A stretch of DNA of 47,566 nucleotides from positions 1 to 47,566 of the forward strand of contig JACRDC010000126.1 of NCBI GenBank assembly GCA_016218705.1, given 5' to 3'. The DNA is from Desulfarculus sp. Its GTDB lineage: Bacteria; Desulfobacterota; Desulfarculia; Desulfarculales; Desulfarculaceae. Below, piece after piece: positions 39,181 through 47,150 of this stretch. Below the pieces are notes generated by a model, which saw only the letters and a program-made list of their open reading frames with translations, did not search any database and was not told where the DNA came from. Position 1 is the stretch's first letter; the number at the start of each line of letters is the position of its first letter. The translations under genes were made by a program, and so were the position numbers.

Positions 39181-41032
39181 GCCCACGCTATGCTGGGTGG
39201 CGGCCCCTGGCCTGGAGGGACTGGAGCCACCGGCCCTGGCCATGGCCGCCGGCCTGGATCTGGACCAGGGCGGCGCCCTGGAGGCGGCGGTGGTGACGGT
39301 GCCCGAGGTTCAAGCCCCGGACAAGCTGCGCGCGCGGCTCCTGGGCCGGCCGGTGCAGTGGCTGGACCTGGCCGCCGAGCTGGGCGGCGGCGGCGAGGGC
39401 CATCGCGGTCAGCGGGCCGCGGCGGCCCTGTCCAGGGCCGCCGGCCGCGCCAGCCTGGGCACGCTGCCCCCGCTGTATTCTCCCCAGCCCAATCAGCGGG
39501 TGCTGGTGGCCGGCCAGGGCCTAGCGGCCCTGGCCGCGGCCCGCCAGGCGGCGCTGTTGGGGCACCCTGTGCTATGGGCCTTGTCCGGCGACGATCCAGC
39601 CGCCGCCGGGGCCGGCGAGGACGCCTCCCAGGTGGCCGGGCTGGCCGCCGGCCTGCCCGAGGGCATCGAGTTGGCCCCCCAGACCGAGCTTACCAACCTC
39701 ACCGGCGCCGGCGGGTCCTTCACGGCCTGGCTCAAGGGTCCCCAGGGCACGGCGCGCCAGCGCTTCGGGGCGGTGGCGCTGGCCCCGGGCGGGGCCTACC
39801 GGGCCGAGCCCGCGCCACCGGGGCTGGCCCCGGACCTGTCCCGGCCCCTGTCGGCCTGCCAGCCGGCCAGCCTGGCTAGCGCCCAGGGTTGGCGCCAGGT
39901 GGCCATCCTGGCGGGTGTGGGCCAGCCGGCCACGGCCCAGGGCTTTGCCCGCGCCCTGGCCACAGCTTATGCCCTGCAAGCCCAGCCCGGGGTGCAGGTG
40001 ACGCTTCTGTTCCGCGAGGCCCTGGTGGCCGCGCCCCAGGGCGAGCGCCTCTACCGCCAGGCCCGCCAGGCCGGGGTGCTCATGGCCCGCCTGGGTGACG
40101 GCGAGCCGCGCCTGGCCGACCAAGGCCGCACCCTCGTCTGGCAGGACCAGGTGCTGGCCGAAGACCTGGAATTGGCCCCCGACGTGGTCTTCCTGTGTGA
40201 AGAGACCGGCGCCCCCTGGCCGGGGTTCCTGGACAACAACCTGTTGTGGCCGGCCCGCTCCCGGCTCTTGCCCGAGCACGCCCGCCTGGACGGCGGCCGC
40301 ACGGCGCGCGCCGGTTTCTACGTGCTGGGGGCCTTGCGCGGCACCCCGGCTGGAGAGGATCGTCTGGCCGAGGCGGCGGCGGCGGTCCACGATCTGCATG
40401 ATCTCCTGGGCGGCGGGGCCGCGCCCCTGCCGGCGGTGCGCACCCTGACCTGCGCCCGTTGCCTGACCTGCGTGCGCGTCTGCCCCCACGGCGTGCCCGA
40501 GCATGTGGAGGACCACATCCAGCCGGCGCCGGCGGCCTGCCTGGCCTGCGGCATCTGCGCCGCCGAGTGCCCGGCCCACGCCATCGCCCCGCCGGGCTGG
40601 TCCACGGCCGAGCTCATGGAAGGCCTGGCCTGCGGCCTGGCGGCGGCGCCCGCGCCGGCCATGGTGCTGATGGCCTGCGGCCAGTCGGCCATGCCGGCCT
40701 TTGCCGAGCTTAGCCGCTCTGGCCACGTCTGGCCGGCGGGGCTGTTGGTGCTGCCCTTGAAATGCGCCGGCCGCGTGGGCCTGGAGCTTATCCTGCGCGT
40801 CTTGAGCCTGGGGGCCGAGGGAGTGCTGGTGGCCGGCTGCCACGAGGGCATGTGCCGCTCGGTCACCGGCAACCTGCGCGCCCGCCTGGCCACCGGCCAG
40901 GCCGCCGGCACGCTGAGCGACCTGGGCTTGGGGCCGGAGGCGGTGAGCTTCTTGCACATGGCCAACAATCAGCCCCAGGCCTTGGCCAAGGCAGTAGAGG
41001 CCATGTATGCCCGCCTGGGCGCGGTGGAGTAG
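39173..41032 (+). CDS. QmoB/HdrA-like protein with ferredoxin and MvhD-type domains
   Basis: A 619-residue protein. A poorly conserved N-terminal ~100 residues precedes a Rossmann-like nucleotide fold (RVLVAGQGLAALAAARQAAL). It then has two [4Fe-4S] motifs (CARCLTCVRVCPHG and CLACGICAAECPAHA). The last ~130 residues resemble MvhD, with LKCAGRVGLELILRVLSLGA and EGVLVAGCHEGMCRSVTGN; of the first MvhD cysteine pair only one Cys remains (MACGQSAM). The layout matches QmoB, which links HdrA-type flavoproteins to electron donors. It overlaps the previous gene by eight bases. No hydrogenase, formate dehydrogenase or QmoC gene is present here. Confidence 0.83.
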   Translation: MPRPTLCWVAAPGLEGLEPPALAMAAGLDLDQGGALEAAVVTVPEVQAPDKLRARLLGRPVQWLDLAAELGGGGEGHRGQRAAAALSRAAGRASLGTLPPLYSPQPNQRVLVAGQGLAALAAARQAALLGHPVLWALSGDDPAAAGAGEDASQVAGLAAGLPEGIELAPQTELTNLTGAGGSFTAWLKGPQGTARQRFGAVALAPGGAYRAEPAPPGLAPDLSRPLSACQPASLASAQGWRQVAILAGVGQPATAQGFARALATAYALQAQPGVQVTLLFREALVAAPQGERLYRQARQAGVLMARLGDGEPRLADQGRTLVWQDQVLAEDLELAPDVVFLCEETGAPWPGFLDNNLLWPARSRLLPEHARLDGGRTARAGFYVLGALRGTPAGEDRLAEAAAAVHDLHDLLGGGAAPLPAVRTLTCARCLTCVRVCPHGVPEHVEDHIQPAPAACLACGICAAECPAHAIAPPGWSTAELMEGLACGLAAAPAPAMVLMACGQSAMPAFAELSRSGHVWPAGLLVLPLKCAGRVGLELILRVLSLGAEGVLVAGCHEGMCRSVTGNLRARLATGQAAGTLSDLGLGPEAVSFLHMANNQPQALAKAVEAMYARLGAVE

Positions 41033-41036
41033 GGAT

Positions 41037-41534
41037 ATGCGTCTCAACGACTGCGACCCCAGCTTCAAGCACGAGATAGCCCGCCAGCCGGGGGGGGAGG
41101 GCATCAAGACCTGCTTCGCCTGCGCCGCCTGCACGGCCCGCTGCCCGGTGGGCTCCCTCAAGCCCGAGTACGACCCCCGGCGGCTATTGCGCCTGGCCAT
41201 CCTGGGGCGCCGGGAGGAGGTGCTCTCCTCGCCCTTGATCTGGTTGTGCTGCTCCTGCCAGAACTGCTCCGAGGTCTGCCCCCAGGACGTGCGCTGCACC
41301 GACGTGCTCACGGCCATCAAGAACCTGGCCGCCGCCGCCGGGTATGCGCCTCCCTCGGGCCAGGCCATGGCCCGCCAGTTGGCGGCCCACGGGCGCCTGC
41401 TGGAGGTGGGCGAGTTCGAGAACGACAAGCGGGCCGAGCTGGGCCTGCCGCCGGTGAGCGAACAGCCGGGCGACTACCAGGCCCTCCTGGGCCTCAAGCC
41501 CGAGGCGCCGCGGCCGGCGGGGGAGGGGGCCTGA
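41037..41534 (+). CDS. HdrC-like iron-sulfur protein
   Basis: A 165-residue protein with two [4Fe-4S] motifs, CFACAACTARCPVG and CCSCQNCSEVCPQDV, in the spacing of heterodisulfide reductase subunit C. It lacks membrane helices, so it is soluble HdrC rather than a membrane HdrE/QmoC. It starts at ATG 41037, four bases after the QmoB-like stop, and its stop overlaps the HdrB start (TGATG). It would relay electrons between the flavoproteins and HdrB. Confidence 0.9.
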   Translation: MRLNDCDPSFKHEIARQPGGEGIKTCFACAACTARCPVGSLKPEYDPRRLLRLAILGRREEVLSSPLIWLCCSCQNCSEVCPQDVRCTDVLTAIKNLAAAAGYAPPSGQAMARQLAAHGRLLEVGEFENDKRAELGLPPVSEQPGDYQALLGLKPEAPRPAGEGA

Positions 41535-42406
41535 TGGAGGCGCTGTTGTTCCTGGGCTGCACGGTGCCGGTGCGCAACCTCAACTACGAGCTGAGCGCCC
41601 GCAAGGTGGCCGCCCATCTGGGCGTGGAGCTCAAGGACATGGCCGAGCTGGGCTGCTGCGGCTACCCGCTCAAGGCCTTTGACCAGGAGACGGCCCTGCT
41701 CTTGGCCGCCCGCGCCCTGGCCCAGGCGGGTTCCACCGGCCTCACGGTCGTCCCCCTGTGCTCCTCCTGCGCCGGCACCCTTAACGAGGCCGCCCACCAT
41801 CTGGACCACGACCCAGAGACCCGGGCGCGGGTACAGGACAAGCTAAGGCCCCTGGGCCTGGAATACCGCCCCGGGGTGCGGGTGCGCCATCTGGCGCGCT
41901 ATCTGCTGGAGGAAGTGGGCCTGAAGGCCATCGCGCAGAAGATCACCCGCCCCTTGAACGAGTTCACCTTCGCGCCCCACTACGGCTGCCACCTGCTCAA
42001 GCCCAGCCGGGTAATGGTGGGCTTCGACGACCCCGAGGCCCCCACCAGCCTGGCCCGGCTGATCGAGGTGACCGGGGCCCAGGCCCTGGACTACCGCTAC
42101 CTCAAGGAGTGCTGCGGCGGCGGGGTGCTGGGGGCCGACGAGGACCTGGCCGGGCGCATGGCCGGCCGCAAGCTCATGGAGCTCACCCAGGCGGCGGTGA
42201 CGGCCATGGTGGTGATCTGCCCCTTCTGCAACGTGATGTTCGAGGGGCAGCAGAAGACCATCGCCAAGAAACTGGGCAGCGAGATCAAGGTGCCGGTGGT
42301 GTACCTCACCCAGATACTGGGCCTGGCCATGGGGCTATCCCCCGACGAGCTGGGCTTCAGGCTCAACCGGGTCAAGCCCAAGGAACTCTTGGCTGCCTTC
42401 AAGTAG
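41534..42406 (+). CDS. HdrB-like protein with two CCG domains
   Basis: A 290-residue protein with two cysteine-rich CCG domains: CTVPVRNLNYE, ELGCCGYPLKA, LCSSCAGTLNE; then HYGCHLLKPS, KECCGGGVLGA, CPFCNVMFEG. In HdrB these bind the non-cubane [4Fe-4S] clusters that cleave a disulfide or perform related thiol chemistry. Length is normal. It is the terminal catalytic subunit of the presumed complex; its substrate could be a disulfide or the lipoyl protein encoded next. Confidence 0.92.
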   Translation: MEALLFLGCTVPVRNLNYELSARKVAAHLGVELKDMAELGCCGYPLKAFDQETALLLAARALAQAGSTGLTVVPLCSSCAGTLNEAAHHLDHDPETRARVQDKLRPLGLEYRPGVRVRHLARYLLEEVGLKAIAQKITRPLNEFTFAPHYGCHLLKPSRVMVGFDDPEAPTSLARLIEVTGAQALDYRYLKECCGGGVLGADEDLAGRMAGRKLMELTQAAVTAMVVICPFCNVMFEGQQKTIAKKLGSEIKVPVVYLTQILGLAMGLSPDELGFRLNRVKPKELLAAFK

Positions 42407-42479
42407 GAGCCGCCATCGGGGCGCCTGGCGGGAACATGCTGAAGACCGATGGCATTGGGCGGTTGGTTTTCTGTTTTAA

Positions 42480-42550
42480 TGTAGGTGCGGGGTTTATCCC
42501 CGCCCGGTATTGGGAAGAAAAGACGGGCGGGGATAAACCCCGCCCCTACA
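42480..42550. repeat. 27-bp inverted repeat
   Basis: Arms 42480-42506 and 42524-42550 match at 26 of 27 positions around a 17-base loop; the arm reads TGTAGG(G/T)GCGGGGTTTATCC onward. Elements of this wording occur scattered in many bacterial genomes as small mobile-like hairpins. Here it separates hdrB from the lipoyl-protein gene and could form a strong mRNA hairpin. Confidence 0.85.
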
Positions 42551-42620
42551 TAAAAGCCAAGGACATGGCCGGGCATCGGCGCGTGATGGCCAGGCCGGCG
42601 GGGCACAGGAGGAGAGGCTG

Positions 42621-43049
42621 ATGGAGGTCAAGGGCTATCAATTCCCCGACGAGCTGTACTACGACAAGAACCACTTCTGGGCGCGGGTGGAGGGCGGCGT
42701 GGTGGTCATGGGCACCACCGACCTGACCCAGAAGCTGGCCGGCGACATCACCTTCGTGGACGTGCCCGCCGAGGGCGACGAAGTGACCCAGGGCAAGCCC
42801 TTTGGCTCCATCGAGAGCGGCAAGTGGGTGGGCCGGGTCTACGCCGTGGTCAGCGGCGAGGTCAAGGAAGGCAACGAGGCCCTGGAGGACGAGCCCGAGC
42901 TCATCAACCAGGACTGCTACGGCGCGGGCTGGATATGCAAGATCACGCCCTCCGACCTGGAGGCCGAGCTGGCGGGCCTGATGCAGGGCGCCGCCTACCA
43001 GACCTGGGTGGAGGCCGAGATCGCCAAGATGGCCAGCGAGCAGAAGTAG
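42621..43049 (+). CDS. lipoyl-carrier protein, GcvH/LbpA-like
   Basis: A 142-residue H-protein-fold domain. The lipoylation site is the Lys in SIESGKWVGRVYAVVSGEVK, aligned with ESVKA...YxPVSGEV of GcvH. FVDVPAEGDEV and GAGWICKITPSDLEAELAGL complete the fold. No gcvT or gcvP lies nearby, while HdrB, HdrC and Hdr/Qmo flavoproteins do. Lipoate-binding proteins (LbpA) encoded beside sHdr complexes in sulfur oxidisers are the nearest known arrangement. The gene follows AGGAGGAG at good spacing. The swinging dithiol arm could be the substrate or carrier for the neighbouring HdrB. Confidence 0.85.
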   Translation: MEVKGYQFPDELYYDKNHFWARVEGGVVVMGTTDLTQKLAGDITFVDVPAEGDEVTQGKPFGSIESGKWVGRVYAVVSGEVKEGNEALEDEPELINQDCYGAGWICKITPSDLEAELAGLMQGAAYQTWVEAEIAKMASEQK

Positions 43050-43090
43050 GGCCGATGGCGCAAGCTGACTATTATTATCCAGGCGCGGGA

Positions 43091-43168
43091 GGTGTGGGCT
43101 ATATCGCCCGCACCTATAACGCCTGATTTCTTGCGAACAGGGAGGGGCCATCCCCTCCCTGGTTTTTT
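43091..43168 (+). terminator. hairpin plus strong Rho-independent terminator
   Basis: A 9-bp stem GGTGTGGGC/GCCCGCACC (one G-T) at 43091-43099/43106-43114, followed by AGGGAGGGG/CCCCTCCCT (43139-43147/43152-43160) and TTTTTT (43163-43168). It separates the lipoyl-protein gene from the fused dehydrogenase gene, whose ATG is only 47 bp further on with no evident promoter, so it may act as an attenuator. Confidence 0.8.
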
Positions 43169-43214
43169 CAGCGGGCACGGGAGCGGGCGGTTCCCGGGCC
43201 GGGAGGTTGGCAGC

Positions 43215-45803
43215 ATGGAACTAAGCACCCGACTTGCCGAGATCGTGGGCGCCGAGAACGTCATCACCAGCCCGGTGGACTGCCTGGGCTACAGCCGCGA
43301 CATGAGCGTGCACATGGGAGCGCCGGACCTGGTGGTCTTCCCCACCAGCACCGGCCAGGTGGCGGCGGTGATGAAGATATGCCACGAGACAAAGACCCCG
43401 GTCATCCCCCGGGGCGGCGGCACAAGTGTCACCGGCGCGGTGCTGGCCACCCAGGGCGGGGTGCTGTTGAACCTCATCCGCATGAACAAAATCCTGGAAG
43501 TGAACCTGCCCGACCACTACGTGCGGGTTGAGCCGGGCCTGGTCTGCGGGGCCTTGAACGCCGCCCTGGCCAAGGACAAGTACTTCTTCCCCCCCGACCC
43601 CGGCTCGGCGGCCATCGCCACCCTGGGCGGCATGATTAACACCAACGCCAGCGGCATCCGGGCCATCAAGTACGGCACCACCCGCGACTACGTCATGGGG
43701 CTCGTCGTGGTGCTGGCCGACGGCAGGGTGCTGCACACCGGCTCCAAGGCCCCCAAGTTCAGCAACGGCTACGACCTCAACAAGCTCTTCTGCTCATCCG
43801 AGGGCACCCTGGGGGTCATCACCGAGGCCACCCTCAAGGTGCTGCCCCTGCCCGAGTACGCCATCAGCGCCCGCCTGGAGTTCCCGGACATCGACAGCGC
43901 CGGCGCCGCCGTCACCGAGATGCTCACCACCGGCATACCCATCAGCACCTGCGAGATACTGGACAACATGTCCCTGGAGGTGCTGACCAAGGCCATCAAC
44001 CTGCAGGTCACGCCCGGCGTGGGCTGCATGATAATGATGGAGATAGACGGTCACCGGGCGGCGGTGATGGAGTACGTGGACAAGGTCAACCTGGTGGCCG
44101 ACACGCACCGGGCCATCAGCAAGCAGTGGACCGACGACCCGGCGGTAAAGGCCCCGCTGTGGGAGGCCCGTCATAAACTGGTGCCGGCCATGAGCCGGCT
44201 CAAGCCCGGCTACCGCCTGGTGCCCATCATGGAGGACCTGGGCGTGCCCATGACCCGGATCCCCGAGACCATCAAGCAGATACAGGCCATCGGCGGCAAG
44301 TACGGCTTCCCCATCGCCACCTTTGGCCACATCGGCGATGGCAACCTGCACGCCACCTTCATCATGGACGTCAAGAACAAGGACGAGTGGGCGGCGGTCA
44401 AGAGCATCGTCTGGGAGCTGGTGGAGCTGACCGCGGGCATGGACGGCACCATGAGCGCCGAGCACGGCGTGGGCCTGGCCAAGGCCCCCTTCATCAGCCG
44501 CGAGGTGGGCGAGGAGACCCTGGCCGTGATGCAGGCCATCAAGGACGCCCTGGACCCGGCGGGCATCCTTAACCCCGGCAAGCTGGGGCTTCGGGGCTCC
44601 ATCGCCGACATCTACGACCGCTCGGGCTTCGCGCCCTTCTTCGAGGAGGGCGCCGGCCAGGTCAGCTCCTTCGGCGAGGTGGACAACGAGATCGTGGCCT
44701 GCATCCAGTGCGGCTTCTGCCGCCTGGGCTGCCCCACCTACGCCCAGACCGACTTGGAGGGCTTGAACGCCCGCGGCCGCGTGACCTACGCCTTCTCCCT
44801 GCTTACCGGCCAGGCCCAGGCCAGCCCCCAGATGGCCGAGCGCCTGTACCAGTGCATGATGTGCCTCAACTGCAAGTTCACCTGCCCGGCCCAGGTCAAC
44901 GTGGCGGCCATTGTCCAAGCCGCCCGCCAGCGCCTGGTGCGAGAGGGCTACCTGCCCGAGGTCTTCAAGAAGCTGATGAGCGACATGCTGGAGCTGGGCA
45001 ACCCCTACGCCCAGCCCCGGACCACCCGCGTGGACTCCTACCCCTCGGGCTACGCGGCCAAGGAGCAGGCCCCCACGCTCCTGCATCTGGGGTGCAGCGC
45101 CTCCTATCAGGACGTGAAGATCATCCCCAGCGTGATGAAGATTCTCGGCGCCGCCGGCATTGACTTCACCACCCTGGGCCAGGAGGAGAACTGCTGCGGC
45201 TACCTGGCGTACCTGGTGGGCGACCTGGATACCTTCGGCAAGCTGGCGAGCACCAACCTGGCCCAGTTCCAGGCCACCGGCTGCCAGAGCGTGCTGACCA
45301 CCTGCGCCGGCTGCCACAAGACCTTCAGCGACCTCTACCCCCACAAGGGCTTTACCGGCGAATACCAGGCCGAGCACGTGGTGAGCCTCATGGAGCGGCT
45401 TATCGCCGAGGGCAAGCTTAAGTTCAAGGCCGAGGCCGAGCCAACCAAGGTCGTCTACCACGACCCCTGCGACCTGGGCCGCCACCTGGGCATCTACGAG
45501 CCCCCGCGCAACGTCCTCAAGGCCCTGCCCGGGGTGGAGCTTCTGGAGTTCGCCGCCAACCGCGCCCTGGCCAAGTGCTGCGGCGGCGGCGGCGGGGTCA
45601 AGGCCTTTGACAACCAACTGGGCGGCGACATCGCCTTCGAGCGCATCAAGCAGGCCATCGCCCTGGGCGCCGACACGGTGGTCAGCGCCTGCCCCTCCTG
45701 CAAGAACTCGCTGAACCAGGCCGCGGCCCGGGCGCGCAAGGAGAAGGTTGGCAAGGTCAAGGTGCTGGACATCACCGAGCTGGTGGCCGCGCGCCTGGCC
45801 TAG
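43215..45803 (+). CDS. fused FAD-linked 2-hydroxyacid dehydrogenase and CCG iron-sulfur protein (GlcD-GlcF type)
   Basis: An 862-residue fusion. Residues 1-450 are a PCMH-type FAD oxidase (VFPTSTGQVAAVMKI, IPRGGGTSVTGAVLATQGG, FPPDPGSAAIATLGGMINTN, and the C-terminal GHIGDGNLHATFI, LSAEHGVGLAK). Residues 490-570 carry two [4Fe-4S] motifs (CIQCGFCRLGCPTYAQ, CMMCLNCKFTCPAQVN). The C-terminus has two CCG domains (HLGCSASYQDVK, CCGYLAYLVG, CAGCHKTF; then HDPCDLGRHLG, CCGGGGGVKAFD, CPSCKNSL). Related enzymes oxidise glycolate, D-lactate or 2-hydroxyglutarate. GGGAGG precedes the ATG at 43215. It likely feeds electrons to, or takes them from, the Hdr-type complex. Confidence 0.92.
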   Translation: MELSTRLAEIVGAENVITSPVDCLGYSRDMSVHMGAPDLVVFPTSTGQVAAVMKICHETKTPVIPRGGGTSVTGAVLATQGGVLLNLIRMNKILEVNLPDHYVRVEPGLVCGALNAALAKDKYFFPPDPGSAAIATLGGMINTNASGIRAIKYGTTRDYVMGLVVVLADGRVLHTGSKAPKFSNGYDLNKLFCSSEGTLGVITEATLKVLPLPEYAISARLEFPDIDSAGAAVTEMLTTGIPISTCEILDNMSLEVLTKAINLQVTPGVGCMIMMEIDGHRAAVMEYVDKVNLVADTHRAISKQWTDDPAVKAPLWEARHKLVPAMSRLKPGYRLVPIMEDLGVPMTRIPETIKQIQAIGGKYGFPIATFGHIGDGNLHATFIMDVKNKDEWAAVKSIVWELVELTAGMDGTMSAEHGVGLAKAPFISREVGEETLAVMQAIKDALDPAGILNPGKLGLRGSIADIYDRSGFAPFFEEGAGQVSSFGEVDNEIVACIQCGFCRLGCPTYAQTDLEGLNARGRVTYAFSLLTGQAQASPQMAERLYQCMMCLNCKFTCPAQVNVAAIVQAARQRLVREGYLPEVFKKLMSDMLELGNPYAQPRTTRVDSYPSGYAAKEQAPTLLHLGCSASYQDVKIIPSVMKILGAAGIDFTTLGQEENCCGYLAYLVGDLDTFGKLASTNLAQFQATGCQSVLTTCAGCHKTFSDLYPHKGFTGEYQAEHVVSLMERLIAEGKLKFKAEAEPTKVVYHDPCDLGRHLGIYEPPRNVLKALPGVELLEFAANRALAKCCGGGGGVKAFDNQLGGDIAFERIKQAIALGADTVVSACPSCKNSLNQAAARARKEKVGKVKVLDITELVAARLA

Positions 45804-45826
45804 GGCGCGAGCCGCGCCTGGCATAT

Positions 45827-45872
45827 ACGGGTCGAGGGGCGCCTCTCATTGGCGGAGGCCGGCGGCTCCCGT
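45827..45872. repeat. 46-bp dispersed element
   Basis: Bounded by ACGGGTCGAG and CGGCTCCCGT, the same boundaries and the same 46-bp length as the cores of the tandem units at 4276-4321 and 4370-4415. Longer degenerate relatives with the same ends lie at 172-244 and, inverted, at about 24066-24145. Confidence 0.65.
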
Positions 45873-45913
45873 TGAAAACTCGCTCAACAGTTAGAGTCAC
45901 TTTATGGAATTGT

Positions 45914-45946
45914 GCGGGGCGGGGCTGATCCCCGCCCCGCTGTTTT
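45914..45946 (+). terminator. Rho-independent terminator after the fused dehydrogenase gene
   Basis: A perfect 11-bp stem GCGGGGCGGGG/CCCCGCCCCGC with loop CTGAT, followed by TGTTTTG. Confidence 0.7.
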
Positions 45947-45951
45947 GCCCT

Positions 45952-45981
45952 TTGACATAATGGTGCCGCTTCGGGGATGAT
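45952..45981 (+). promoter_or_regulatory. promoter for the HEAT-repeat gene
   Basis: A perfect -35 TTGACA (45952-45957), 18-bp spacer and weak -10 GATGAT (45976-45981), ending 37 bp before the ATG at 46019. Confidence 0.4.
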
Positions 45982-46018
45982 TAAGTGCGGCCCGGACCCG
46001 AGGAAGCAAGGAGGCAGC

Positions 46019-46981
46019 ATGGCCCAGGATTTGGATACCACCATTCTGGAGACCCTGGACAAGGAAGACCCCAACCTGGTGCGGGCGGCCTGCATTCTGG
46101 CGGGATTGCGGGGGTTGAGCCAGGCCGAGCGGGGGCTGCTCAAAGCCCTGGGCAACAAGGCCTGGCAGGTGCAGGCCGAGGCGGCCAAGGCCCTGGGCCT
46201 CATCGGCTCCAAGGGCGCGGTGCCCTATCTGCGCCGGGTGCTCAAGGCCAGCGACGCCGACCTGCGCCAGAAGATGCTCACCGCCGCCGCCGACACGGGC
46301 AAGGCCGCCGCCGAGCCCAGTGGCGACGAGGCCCACCCCGAGGCGCGCCGGGCCGCCGCCGTGGCCTTGAACCGCATCGAGCCCTCCGTCACCCAGGACG
46401 CCCTGCTGGCCGCCCTGGGGGCCGACCAGCCGGCGCTGTTGGGCGCGGCCATGGCCGGCCTGGCCAACCTGGAGGCCCCGGTGGGACGGACACGCATGGT
46501 GGAACTGCTGGCGCATGCCGACCCCGGGGTACGCAAAACCGCCGCCGCTTGCCTGGGCCGCCTGCGCGAAACCAAGGCCCTGGCCGGGCTGTTGGCCCTG
46601 GTGAACGATCCCGACAAGGAAGTGCGCAAGGAAGCGGCCATCGCGCTCAACCACATCAAGGACCGCCAGGGCATCGGGCCTCTGGCCTCGCTCATGGACG
46701 ATGGCGAGTCCGAGGTGCGCCGGGTGGCGGCCATCGCCCTGGGCAACACCAAGAGCCGCGAGCCCATCCTGGTGCAGGCCCTGACGCGTGGCCTGAGCGA
46801 CCACGAGGCGGCGGTGCGCCAGGCCAGCCTCTCGGCCCTGGCCAACCTCAGGGCCGCCGGCGCCCTGGAGCAGGCCGCGGCCCTCTTGGCCGACACCCAC
46901 GAGGCCGTGGCCCGCCAGGCCGCCGTGACCGTCTCGGCCCTGAGCCAGGCCCGCGAACGGCCCGACTACGACAGCGACTAG
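46019..46981 (+). CDS. HEAT/PBS-lyase-like repeat protein
   Basis: A 320-residue all-helical protein made of about 31-residue HEAT repeats: DPGVRKTAAACLGRLRETKA, DKEVRKEAAIALNHIKDRQG, ESEVRRVAAIALGNTKSREP, EAAVRQASLSALANLRAAGA and others from residue 25 on. Such proteins are binding scaffolds; the phycobilisome-lyase name is historical. No membrane or signal segment. AAGGAGG lies just upstream of the ATG at 46019, which is preferred to an in-frame ATG 42 bp earlier. Partner unknown. Confidence 0.88.
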   Translation: MAQDLDTTILETLDKEDPNLVRAACILAGLRGLSQAERGLLKALGNKAWQVQAEAAKALGLIGSKGAVPYLRRVLKASDADLRQKMLTAAADTGKAAAEPSGDEAHPEARRAAAVALNRIEPSVTQDALLAALGADQPALLGAAMAGLANLEAPVGRTRMVELLAHADPGVRKTAAACLGRLRETKALAGLLALVNDPDKEVRKEAAIALNHIKDRQGIGPLASLMDDGESEVRRVAAIALGNTKSREPILVQALTRGLSDHEAAVRQASLSALANLRAAGALEQAAALLADTHEAVARQAAVTVSALSQARERPDYDSD

Positions 46982-47082
46982 CTTCCGCCGTTACCGAAAC
47001 CCACCCCGCCCTTGCCGAAGCTCGGAAGGCGCCGGCCAGGGTCTGCCGTTGATAACGGCCTGACATTATTGCACTGAGCGCG

Positions 47083-47106
47083 AAGGTCCGCCATGGCGGG
47101 CCTTTT
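47083..47106 (+). terminator. terminator after the HEAT-repeat gene
   Basis: AAGGTCCGCC/GGCGGGCCTT (one G-T; 47083-47092/47095-47104) followed by a T run. It lies about 100 bp past the stop. Confidence 0.6.
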
Positions 47107-47150
47107 GCATTTCCAGCGCCAACCCCCCAGACCGGGGGGCTGGAGTGGAT

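Noticed and set aside
38110-42406. Canonical QmoABC complex of sulfate reducers
   Set aside because: There is no membrane subunit QmoC and no aprAB beside it; soluble HdrC and HdrB are present instead.
42621-43049. Housekeeping glycine cleavage H protein
   Set aside because: No gcvT/gcvP nearby; the gene sits inside an Hdr-type operon. Not excluded if it is the only gcvH in the genome.
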